From Brachionus rotundiformis (lineage: Eukaryota; Rotifera; Eurotatoria; Ploima; Brachionidae), in contig JAESIW010000207.1 of the NCBI GenBank assembly GCA_016802295.1, positions 823,978 through 887,977 on the forward strand: a stretch of 64,000 nt of DNA. The letters run 5' to 3'. A program made the position numbers and the translations under genes. The notes beneath the pieces are model-generated. The model was not told the origin of the DNA and searched no databases. It was given only the letters and a program-made list of their open reading frames with translations. Numbering within the stretch: the stretch's first letter is position 1; each line of letters opens with the position of its first letter. This document shows positions 12,591 through 22,100 of this stretch, piece by piece.

Positions 12591-12915
12591 CGCTCTTTCC
12601 CGAAGTAAACATATTAACGTGTTAATTTCATGTACGCTTAAATTGTCGTAAAAATAAATATCTTTGTCCTTAAGAATTTTATAATGACTCTAGAAATTTT
12701 ATTCATAATATTCATATGTCGCTCAATCCTGATGTTATGTTAGAAAATTGTCGAAAATTTAGTAAAGAATAATCTTTAGTAAAGAATATTTCCAGATTCC
12801 TATTATTATGTGTACAATTCGTGGTTAAAAAGTAATACTATTTTTAACTATTTTATAAATTTATATATCTGAATTTTCAAAATGGAAAATTTTTTGTTCG
12901 CACCCTAGTTATGCT

Positions 12916-13125
12916 TGTACCAATAGACCTATTGAGTCATTTAATCAGTCTATAAAACGCGATTTTACAAATTGAAGAAAGCTTAGCATATTAAAATTTT
13001 TAGATTATTAACTAGATCTAACCAAATACTATACAATAAATCTTGACGAATTTAGTTCTGTACCAACTGTTCCTACAGCTATGTCAAAACTAGCTAAAAA
13101 ATATCTAATTGCATATGCATGGTAA
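12916..13125 (+). pseudogene. MULE-like transposase fragment, dead
   Basis: Conceptual translation from 12916 reads CTNRPIESFNQSIKRDF, then a stop, RKLSILKFLDY, another stop, and ends with KLAKKYLIAYAW before TAA. The 'TN-x-x-IESFN-x-x-IK' block followed by 'R-x-L-x-x-x-x-FL' and a final 'A-Y-x-W'-like segment is the layout of the C-terminal part of Mutator-like (MULE) transposases. Two in-frame stops and the lack of any upstream frame show it is inactive. No terminal inverted repeat was found. The family call rests on pattern recognition only. Confidence 0.5.
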
Positions 13126-13591
13126 TAATTTAATTAAATGTTATTATTTTTAATATCAATAAATAATATAAAGATGAATAGAACTCTATTTTGAAAAATT
13201 AATTTTAAGATTTTTTCTTAATCAATATGTAAAGAGTATAAAATAATAATCATTTATTCCTCAATAGCAAACTTGATATTGAGAATTGATATATTTCGAT
13301 TTTTCGAATTAAATCGTGATGTGTTTGTTTAATAACAAAAACGAAAAAGATAATTAAAATGTATTAATACCAAACGCTAAATTTAAAAAAAGTAATCTAA
13401 CTTTGAAAGAAAATGGAAGTTTGAAAAAGATGTAATTTGATAAATTAAAATATAAAGTGCAAAAACTCTCAAATCAAGTACGATTATCTGAAAATTCTTG
13501 ATAATCATATATTTTGTTTGTCTTGTAATAATTTTTAAAAAATCTTGAATAAATAAATAAATCAATTAATTTAATTTTTTTATTTTAAAAT
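13126..13591. other. spacer after the transposase relic
   Basis: AT-rich sequence without a recognisable gene. A short minus-strand open frame here (60 codons, hydrophobic, low complexity) has no supporting feature. Confidence 0.5.
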
Positions 13592-14287
13592 TCATAAATT
13601 AGATTCATTTTTTGTTTTTTCACTTATAATTTCGTCTTCAAAATCAAATTTAAAGTTATTGTTTGTAGAACTTTGATTTAGATCAAAAGCTGGATTTGAA
13701 AATACAGTTTCATTTGTTAGGTTATTAATAAATATATCTTCATTCATATTAGTAATGTTTGGTGATGATGGTCTTGATGATTGATTATTTAGTCTATCTG
13801 CTAACGTAACATATTTATTCTCTTCGATTTTTGTTTTTCTCCATACATAAAATAAAAATCCAAGAACTGTTATAATTCCGATTAAACCGAAAGTTACTAA
13901 TATTCCGACAACTCTAGGAGTATTGTTTTGAATTGTCGAAGTTTGATAAGAAATAGTCGTTTTGGAAGTAAAGTCAGTTTTAATTGAATGAGAAGTTGCT
14001 GACTCTTCAGTTTGTAAAATTGTTGTCATAAAAATTTCTGTTTCATTTTGAATAATGGTTGAATTAGAATTAGAAGTATGTGTGATCGGAAGCTCGGTTA
14101 CTAGAGTTGAAAAAGAGTTGATTTCGCTTGTAACAGTTTTATTTTCAATGAGAACTGTTGTAAAATTAGAAAAACTTGCCTCAGTGGTATCTATATCTGT
14201 ATCGATTGTGATAATATTTGATGCTACCTTATACTGTGTTAAAAAACTGCAAATAATTATGCAGAGAAAATTACTATAAAATATCAT
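13592..14287 (-). CDS. single-pass membrane protein with Ser/Thr-rich ectodomain
   Basis: Single-exon frame of 231 aa that I do not recognise. It has a hydrophobic N-terminus (residues 1-23) compatible with a signal peptide. An ectodomain of about 100 residues is dominated by Thr, Ser, Asn and Ile with many NxS/T sites (NFT, NKT, NST, NET). One strong membrane segment (about 126-149, VVGILVTFGLIGIITVLGFLFYVW) is followed by the basic stop-transfer RKTK and an 80-residue cytoplasmic tail rich in Asn, Ser and acidic residues. This is the layout of a type I mucin-like surface protein, O- and N-glycosylated by inference. The frame is clean and the start ATG sits at the signal peptide. Expression is not proven; the topology makes a real gene likely. 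Confidence 0.7.
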   Translation of the reverse strand: MIFYSNFLCIIICSFLTQYKVASNIITIDTDIDTTEASFSNFTTVLIENKTVTSEINSFSTLVTELPITHTSNSNSTIIQNETEIFMTTILQTEESATSHSIKTDFTSKTTISYQTSTIQNNTPRVVGILVTFGLIGIITVLGFLFYVWRKTKIEENKYVTLADRLNNQSSRPSSPNITNMNEDIFINNLTNETVFSNPAFDLNQSSTNNNFKFDFEDEIISEKTKNESNL

Positions 14288-15727
14288 TTTCTTTTAATCT
14301 CTTCATTAATTTTAGCTGTGAATTATCTAGATTTTATATTTTTTTTTGTTTCAGGTATATAAAGCAATCAGCTTCTTGTGAAAAGTATTTTTGAAATGAT
14401 GACGAAAACAAGAAATATTTTGCAATGCAAAAATAATGAACACTCTAAATTATTGGATCTTTTAGCCGATTTCATAATATTATGTCAAAATAAAAATTTT
14501 AACCTAATTGTAATTTTTCTATTATGTTCAGGTTTAAAAAAAATAAAAATAAAATTAATTTATTGTAGATAAGAAAAATTGTTTTAAAATCAGGTTTTTT
14601 TGAAATATTAGGTAAAAAATTTGTTTCACTTAAACATAATTAGAATCTGTCTATGTTAATATTTTGAAAAATTTAGGAATGACTAAATCCAAGAATATAA
14701 TAATCTATTATATTTAAATTTAATAATTGCTTGATATATTTTATAATTTTTCACAATTTAAAATTCTTGATACAAGATTAATTTCTAAAGGAATTATAAT
14801 TCTTTATTCCCTATTATTTTGTGCAAACAAGATAAATATCTTTCTTTAGTTATTGATGTTTCGTAAATTTTATACAATTTGATTAAACATGATAATTTTA
14901 AAAATTTCGTGAAATTTTATTACACACCATTATTTAAAATTTGTTCAAAATTTTTAATTTCCTCTCGACAATACGATGTTTCCCTAGGTAACTCAAACAT
15001 AAAATTTCAAAATCGATTTTATAAAAAAAGCATATATAACTGAATGCAATTATTTGGCCTCGCAATAAAAATATCTGGATTAAAAAAATTCTTATGTAAT
15101 TTATTCAAAATTTTGTGACAAACAAATCAAATTTTTATTTAAAAGAACATAAATCACAAGCTTAATATTCTATGAATAGGATCATTACACACTAAAAACC
15201 CCAACTGAACTTAGGTTTCTATTCTTGGTTGTCCAATAATGAAATATTTGATTTTTTTTGTTTTTCTTGCGTTTTTTATGTTCGTTATTTGATTTAATAA
15301 CTACATAATTAACAAGAATTTATAATTTTCAATATTTGAGTAAATATCTCAACACGAAAAAGTAAATTCAAAAAAAAACTACTTAAAATTAAGCCTTATA
15401 AATATGAACCTTATTTGATTATTTTGGCTAAAATTGTGTAATTCTTAGAAAACTTTTTTAAAGTTTATTTCAGGTTTTAACAATTTCTTGAATTTTTATT
15501 TTTTAAAGCAAAAAATTTAAGCTAAGATTTTTTTTGTATATTTTTTTGAATATTTTTTTCTTGAGGTAATTTTTAAGTTTTTGGAAACATAAATAAAAAA
15601 AAAAAAGTCTTTACTCTTATAATATAGCGTTTTTAAATATTACATTTTTTCTATTAAAAACTTTGTATCTTATTAATTTTATACAATTCTTGAATTTTGT
15701 TTTAACTTATTTAGAATCGAAATAAAA
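14288..15727. other. spacer without recognised gene
   Basis: About 1.4 kb of AT-rich DNA. A 64-codon plus-strand open frame at 14378-14572 has no domain, signal or conserved feature and is not called. The stretch lies between divergent genes, so it should hold both promoters. Confidence 0.5.
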
Positions 15728-16153
15728 ATGTTCAGATCAGTGATTTTTGCTTTATTTTTTATTGCAATTAACATTGACAGTATCATAAGCTTAGATTGTT
15801 ATTCTTGTTCAAGTACTGCCGGTGACAGAAACTGCCACGAAGACTCTTTCAATGCAAGTACAGTTAAAGTGATCACATGTCCAGAGGGTGCAGACGTTTG
15901 TGTTAGAGCTATTGAGGTTTATGATAAGAATGGAAAACCTGGAGGAGCTATATTCCGATCATGTGGATCATCAATTAAAGCTTCTAAAGGAGAAAGATTA
16001 TCATTAGATTTATATCCACCGTATAATGATTGTACTCAACCATCTGCAATTCCAGTAGAAAGCAAATTATTCTCAGGCTCTTATTTTAAAGTTTGCGGCG
16101 TAGCTAAAAATCTTGGAAATGGAAAAGGAGAATATGACTTTTCCAAATTATAA
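15728..16153 (+). CDS. secreted Ly6/three-finger-like protein
   Basis: Single exon, 141 aa. A clear signal peptide (residues 1-22, MFRSVIFALFFIAINIDSII) is followed by LDCYSCSS, the typical first strand of Ly6/uPAR (quiver/sleepless-like) domains. Eight cysteines follow the cleavage site, compatible with a three-finger fold. The usual terminal Cys-Asn and a C-terminal hydrophobic GPI-attachment segment are absent (it ends EYDFSKL), so a soluble secreted form is inferred rather than membrane-anchored. Such proteins in invertebrates modulate channels, receptors or septate junctions; the target here is unknown. The ATG follows an AAATAAAA leader, and the next gene starts 384 bases downstream on the same strand. 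Confidence 0.75.
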   Translation: MFRSVIFALFFIAINIDSIISLDCYSCSSTAGDRNCHEDSFNASTVKVITCPEGADVCVRAIEVYDKNGKPGGAIFRSCGSSIKASKGERLSLDLYPPYNDCTQPSAIPVESKLFSGSYFKVCGVAKNLGNGKGEYDFSKL

Positions 16154-16536
16154 ATTTTTTTTTAAATAATTAGCATTAATATCTTTATTAGTTAAAAGTA
16201 ACATATTAAATAAAACTTAAAGCTTTAAATTTTATTATTTTAATTTTATTTTAAAAATTCCTAAAATAATTAATACAATCAATTTCTAATTAATGTTAAA
16301 TTAAAAAAGAACAGTTTTTCGAATTTCCAAAAACAAGACAAAATAAAATGACTGATCAATTATGTGCAAAATTAGATTATTTTAATAAATTTTTTTAATG
16401 TTTAATTATTCATATGCGTGAGAAATAAAGTAACGCACATGGATTTAAAATAAAAAAAAAACTAATTTCAAAATATTTAAACCAAAAGTAATTTCAACTT
16501 CTCGATTAAAAATTTCATAGAATTAATATTTGAAAA
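16154..16536. other. spacer between Ly6-like gene and La
   Basis: 383 bases, AT-rich, with AATAAA-type signals shortly after the Ly6-like stop (about 16210). No ORF. Confidence 0.6.
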
Positions 16537-17628
16537 ATGAGCACTGAATTAAGCGAAAAGATAGTGAAACAAATTGAGTACTACTTTGGCGATATTAATC
16601 TTAGTAAGGACAAATTCCTTCAAGAAGAAACCCAAAAAGATTCTGGATGGGTATCGCTTGAAACAATGATTAAATTTAATCGTCTTAAGCAGTTGACCAC
16701 TGATTTTAAAGTTATAATTGATGCTTTGAAAAATTCTTCATCAGATCTTCTCGAAATTGACGAACAAAACTTTAAAATTCGTCGAGCAAAGCCATTACCA
16801 GAAAATTTAAGTGAATTCGAAACAAATCTGAAGCAAAACACTGTTTATGTTAAGGGTTTTTCTCCAGAAATGTCTTTAGATGACCTGTATTCATTTTTCG
16901 AGAAGTATGGTAAAATACTTCAAATATTTATGAAGCGTTTTCCAGCAACAAGACAATTTAAAGGCAGTGTTTTTGTTACGTTCGAAACGAATGAGCAAAT
17001 GAAAAAATTCATGGAATTAGAGGAGCTTAAACACGACAATCAATTGTTAACAAAAGAGTTACAAGAAGATTATTTAAAACGCAAGGCTCCGCAATTAGAA
17101 AAAATAAAAGAGATTAAAGCAAAAAAAGAGCAACAAAAACAGGATAAATTTAAGCAAAAACAAGAAGCTGAGCAAGCATATCTAAAAGAACAACAAGTTT
17201 TAGGTGCTATTTTGCATGTAAAAAATCTTCCAAATGACGCAAGTCGAGAATCTCTCAAAGAATTATTTGACAATTATGGAAAAGTTAAATATTCAGATTA
17301 CAGCAAAGGTCAAACTGAAGGCTTTGTAAGATTCACTGAAGAAAATAAAGCTCGAGAAGTGTTTGAAAATGTCAAAAATTTAAAAATGAAAGATAACGTC
17401 CTTGAGTTACGAGTTCTTGATGGTGAAGAAGAACAAGATTATTGGAAAGAAATAATTAGAAGATTATCAGAGTCTAGAAATAAACCAGTTAAAGGTGGCC
17501 GGAAAGCAAAAACTGCTCGAAAAGGCAAGAATAAAAATAAGCGTCAATTAAATGACGAAAAAGAAGAAAATGATTCAGAAGCTGTATCGGAGATTGAAAA
17601 TAAAAAATTAAAAACTGAAAATGAATGA
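16537..17628 (+). CDS. SSB: La ribonucleoprotein (SSB/LARP3)
   Basis: Uninterrupted 363-aa frame, close to the family's usual 400. The La motif occupies about residues 4-85 and shows the diagnostic KQIEYYFGDINLSKDKFL pattern. RRM1 (about 101-175) carries TVYVKGF and an octamer-like SVFVTF. A Lys/Glu-rich coiled linker (about 176-218) precedes RRM2 (about 224-295; ILHVKNL, EGFVRF). The basic C-terminal tail (GGRKAKTARKGKNKNKR) is a probable nuclear localisation signal. La binds the UUU-OH 3' ends of RNA polymerase III transcripts and assists their folding and maturation. La genes in many animals have introns; this one has none, yet ATG, stop and composition are normal, so it does not look like a retrocopy. 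Confidence 0.96.
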   Translation: MSTELSEKIVKQIEYYFGDINLSKDKFLQEETQKDSGWVSLETMIKFNRLKQLTTDFKVIIDALKNSSSDLLEIDEQNFKIRRAKPLPENLSEFETNLKQNTVYVKGFSPEMSLDDLYSFFEKYGKILQIFMKRFPATRQFKGSVFVTFETNEQMKKFMELEELKHDNQLLTKELQEDYLKRKAPQLEKIKEIKAKKEQQKQDKFKQKQEAEQAYLKEQQVLGAILHVKNLPNDASRESLKELFDNYGKVKYSDYSKGQTEGFVRFTEENKAREVFENVKNLKMKDNVLELRVLDGEEEQDYWKEIIRRLSESRNKPVKGGRKAKTARKGKNKNKRQLNDEKEENDSEAVSEIENKKLKTENE

Positions 17629-18033
17629 TTCAATTACTTTTTCTTTTTCTAAAACAATATTTGATTGTTTTTGTCTTTAGTTTTTATTGTTAATTTACTT
17701 TTAAAATACAAATAAAATTTTAAAAAATTTCCCAAATAAATTTTTAATTGAAATAAAATAATTTTATAATTTTAATTAATATTAAGTAGCTCTTTCAATG
17801 CTCATTCTATTTAACAATTAAAAATAATTAATTTATTAAAAGATCATAAAAAATTTAAATAAGACAAAATTGTATACTAATAATCTCATATACACATACA
17901 AAAGATTAAATACATTCATGAATATATTATAATTTAAATGATTCAAAGACATTTTTTGAATTTGGAAATTTATGTCAAATTTGAAAAAAAATGCCTGAAG
18001 CCATTTGATATCTAAGACTGCATCAATCATAGA
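17629..18033. other. spacer between La and formin
   Basis: 405 AT-rich bases with AATAAA-like motifs from about 17709. No gene seen; a 64-codon minus-strand frame here is low complexity. Confidence 0.55.
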
Positions 18034-21000
18034 ATGTCACTCAAAAATGAATATTTAATTGATAAAACAATTTCGCCAAGTAATTACGAGCAAAATCAAA
18101 ATATTTTAATAATAAACATTAATGATAGTAATCGCTCTTCAACGACGAGTTTTAACTCGTCTCAAACTTCATCAAGCTCGAATGCTTCACTTGATTCAAG
18201 CTCAATTTTTAATAATTTCGAATATTGGTCAAAATCATTCAACAATTTTGACTTGGTGAAGGTAGACGAGTCGCTTGATTCCGAATCATCGATTTCATCG
18301 ACATTGACGAATCTATATTACTCTCGCTTGTACAAAAACATCGAAACACAGAAATCAAATTTTAGCAGTCCGAATTCGATACCATCTACACGATTGGTAA
18401 ATTCAACACATTCACCTTCGAGCGATAATTTAGTAACACACAGAACACCTTGTTATCAAAAAATGGACTCAAATCAAATTTATTCTATACCATTGTCAGT
18501 AGACTTTACTAGAAAGCTAAAACGACCTATTCATATTCCTCCTTCACTAGAATTATCCAATTCATCTTGTTTTCAAGGGAGTATTCTCGAAGAATGGCTA
18601 TTGAATTCTTTTGATGAACATCTAAAAGATTCTTCATCTATTTTCCGTAACGAAATAAATTCGTTGTCAACCTCGGCGACAAATTCAGCAACAAGTTTTA
18701 TAATTGAGTACAGTTATACCCAAAATTTAGAAACAGACGAAATAACATATATTTCAACGAATGAGCCTCGTAAACTTAACAGTGAAAGCTATAAAGCTGC
18801 TATTAATAACTATGACGAAAACGAAACAAAAAAATCAGAATCAAGTATCAAAAACGATGACTATTTGTCCAAAAGACAAGAAGCTAATTTCTATGTTCAA
18901 CAAATACTAACTGATTTTCTTGCTTTGGGTGTGATTGAATTTGAAAGCGCTTTTGAAGGTGCCATAAACAAAACATATAAGGTATTCATGCTTCAATTAA
19001 TTACTTAATTTATGCCTAAAGAATATTTTGCGCCTTTAAAAATTAATTGCATTTTCAATATAAATTTTTACTTTTCAGCCAAAAAGTGAATATAAATGGT
19101 GCAGACTTTCTAGTGATAAAATTGGACAGCAAAGAGAAGATTCAATTGAAATGAGTAATTCATTTTTTTCTGGTGGTGGACAGAAATTAAATTTTTGCCA
19201 TCATCAATCAATTTTAAATTTTTGAATTAATTTAAAATTCTAAAGCTAATAGATCCTTAATATCTACCCTAAAAAAAGGACATCGAGAAGAAATAGAATC
19301 ATTAAAAGTATTGTTGGTAGTTTGTACTTGATTCTTTTTAAAAAAAAGATTTAAGAAAAAGCATGAGTTGGAAATATCAAATTTGAAAATGGACTATTCT
19401 GTTAAAATAATTGAATTAGAAGAAAAACTTAAAAAACTAAATAATGACATAGACATTTATAAAAAAAACTCCGTTGAATTTAAAAAAGAAGTGGAAGATT
19501 TAAGAGTAAAATTGCAACTAATTTTTAAAAAATTTATTTTATTTAATTAAAAAAAGAATTTAAATGCTAAATTGACAACTGAAAAAAATTCATTACAGAC
19601 AAAATTGAATCAGGCATTAACCAAACAGATAACAATTTCATCATCCTCATCAGCATTAAATGGATTTCCTACAGTTAGTATTTAATAGTCAAAAAATGTA
19701 AATTTTAAGCTTTGTTTTAAAGCTTAATTCTTCACAATCACAAATTGTTGAAACAAATAATAACTCTAAAAACGGTCCATCAATATCAATACCTCCACCG
19801 CCACCACCGTTACCTGGATTTAGCAGTAACGGAGCTCCTCCACCACCACCACCTCCTTTACCAGGATTCAGCACTAATGGAGCTCCTCCGCCACCACCAC
19901 CTCCATTACCAGGATTTAGCAGTAACGGAGCTCCTCCGCCACCGCCGCCACCATTCGGACTATCATTATGTACAAAAAATGCTATGCCGCCACCACCTCC
20001 ACTAACTGGTTATTTAGTCTCTCAAACACCAAAAAGACTCATTTGTAATTTGTAATTTAAAATTTTGCTTTTATTAAATTTTTTACAGCTAGAAAAAAAT
20101 TTTGTCCAAAAAATGAAATGAAAACTCTTTACTGGAATAGAATTCAAATATTCAAGTAATTAGATTTATTAATTTAATATAAGATATATATTTTGTGAGA
20201 AGTGAATCTAGTGCAATTTGGTTCGATATTGATGAAGCTGATATTGATGACGAATTTGTGACATTGTTTGCAAAACCATCAATAAAATCAAACAAAAAGG
20301 ATGACAAAAAATTGACCAGGCAATGTTCTGTTCTAAGTCTTAAGCCTGAGCTTGTTAAGTTGTTAGATTCTAAACGATCGCAAGCCATCGGTATATTGAT
20401 GACTAGCCAGCGTTTAGATGCTAGCATAATAAGCGAAGCACTAATTGGTTTTGATAATGAATTGATTAGTTATGAAACACTAAATTCTATTTTTATGCTT
20501 CGTCCACAAGACGATGAATTGCGTACGATTCAAGAATTTCTAAAGACAAATTCTGAAGAACTTTTAGATAAACCTGAATTATTCTTACTTGAATTATCTC
20601 GAATTCCTGCTTTTGAAGAGCGAATGTTTTGCCTTGTCTATCGAAATAAGTTTTATGAGTCCATCTCTTCAATAGAATTTAGGCTGAATAATATTAGCAG
20701 TTTGTGTGATGATATATTAGGAAATACAAATGTTAAAAAAATTCTAGGAGTTATTCTTGCATGTGGTAACAATATGAACGCTTCTAATAAAACACGAGGC
20801 GATGCCGATGGTTTTGACTTAGCTATTTTGCCAAATTTAAAAGACGTCAAGTCGAAGGACAACTCAACAAATTTAATTCAATATATAGCTTCATATTATG
20901 TTAACAAAATAGATGATGATCTAACTACTTATCCGTTACCCGAGCCTTCTGATTTAAATTTCGTAGCTCAGGTTAACTTTGATGATTTAGAAAAAGAGCT

Positions 21001-21448
21001 TCGTAAAGTTAATAATGAAATCAAAGATGTAGAGAAAAAAATCGAAATTGTTTTATCTCAGAAGTCCGATAAACTTGAACAATTTAAATCAAGAGTGAAT
21101 CAATTTTTATCAAATGCAATATGCGAGTGCAAAGATCAGGAAGAAAATTTTTCAAAATGTAAATCCAAGTTTAAAAAAATGATAGATTCGTTTATCATAA
21201 AACCTAAACCGCCTGATCCAGAGGTTACGCCTGAATATTTTTTTTCTTTATGGACTTCATTTAGTAACGACTTTAAAAATGCTTGGAAAAAGGAAACACA
21301 AAAGTTGAATAAGTTGAGACAAAAACATGTACATCAAAAAAGAAATGAACTTAAATCCAAAAAGGCTGATATCAAACCAGTCGAGAAAAAAAGCATCAAA
21401 ACCGTATTTCAACAAAAGCGTACAGAAGGAATAAAAAATAAGAACTAG
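18034..21448 (+). CDS. formin, FMN/cappuccino type (FH1-FH2)
   Basis: Eight exons: 18034-18981, 19079-19154, 19246-19316, 19356-19505, 19557-19673, 19723-20008, 20089-20155, 20200-21448, giving 987 aa. The N-terminal 316 residues are Ser/Asn-rich and show no GBD/FH3 or KIND domain that I can recognise. Exons 3-5 encode a coiled coil (KIIELEEKLKKLNNDI). Exon 6 is a proline-rich FH1 with repeated PPPPPPPLPGFS-x-NGA units for profilin-actin. FH2 begins at MKTLYWNRIQIF and runs through LDSKRSQAIGI, FEERMFCLVY and GDADGFDLAILPNLKDVKSK, the last typical of FMN1/FMN2/capu. Formins nucleate and elongate linear actin filaments. The donor of exon 2 is the least certain choice; all phases close. Confidence 0.88.
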
Positions 21449-22100
21449 CTTTCATTCGATTTGTAAATTTTTTAAAATGCCAGTTTTTATGAAATTAATT
21501 TTTATTTGTAATAAATGAATTTATCTCTTTAGAATCACTTATTATAAATGTGAAATCCTATAATAACCAAATTAGTAAATAAATTAGTTAATTTTTTGAT
21601 CCAATTATAAATATCATAAACTACCCTTGAAATTTAAGAAATCGTAATCTTGAACCCACCTTAAAACATATTAAATTTCATTATTAATTAATTATTATAA
21701 AGATCAAAGATGCTTTTTTATTAATTTTAAGTAATTTCTGAATCTAAACATTCAAAAAATGTTCAAAAATTAATTAATAATATATAAGATTTTTAAAAAA
21801 ATTCCCTCATTTAACTCCATAAAAAAATTCATTTTCAAAAATTAATTTTTTGCTATTTAATTTAAACTCTCAATAATTTTTTGATTAATTAGCTTTTTTG
21901 TAATAAATGTTGCATAATTCTTTTTTGATATTTAGAGCAAAAATTAAAATTTTAATTATAGATATATCTTCTTTAGTAAAATGAAATCAGGCTATCTTAA
22001 GTTTCTAACAATAATATGATACAGAAAATAATCAGTGATACTAATTTGAAAAAATATAAATACTATGAAAATATTTAATTCAAAAGAAATAAACTAAAAG
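21449..22100. other. spacer between formin and SLC6 gene
   Basis: 652 bases, strongly AT-rich and homopolymer-laden. No gene or notable structure. Confidence 0.6.

Noticed and set aside
14378..14572. 64-codon plus-strand frame downstream of the mucin-like gene's start
   Set aside because: Short, low complexity, no recognisable feature.
16537..17628. La gene as a processed retrocopy, because it lacks introns
   Set aside because: The frame is intact and full length and has no poly(A) tail or flanking duplication; intron loss is a simpler explanation.
19745..20005. 86-codon His/Leu-rich frame over the formin FH1 region
   Set aside because: Off-frame reading of the proline-codon repeat.
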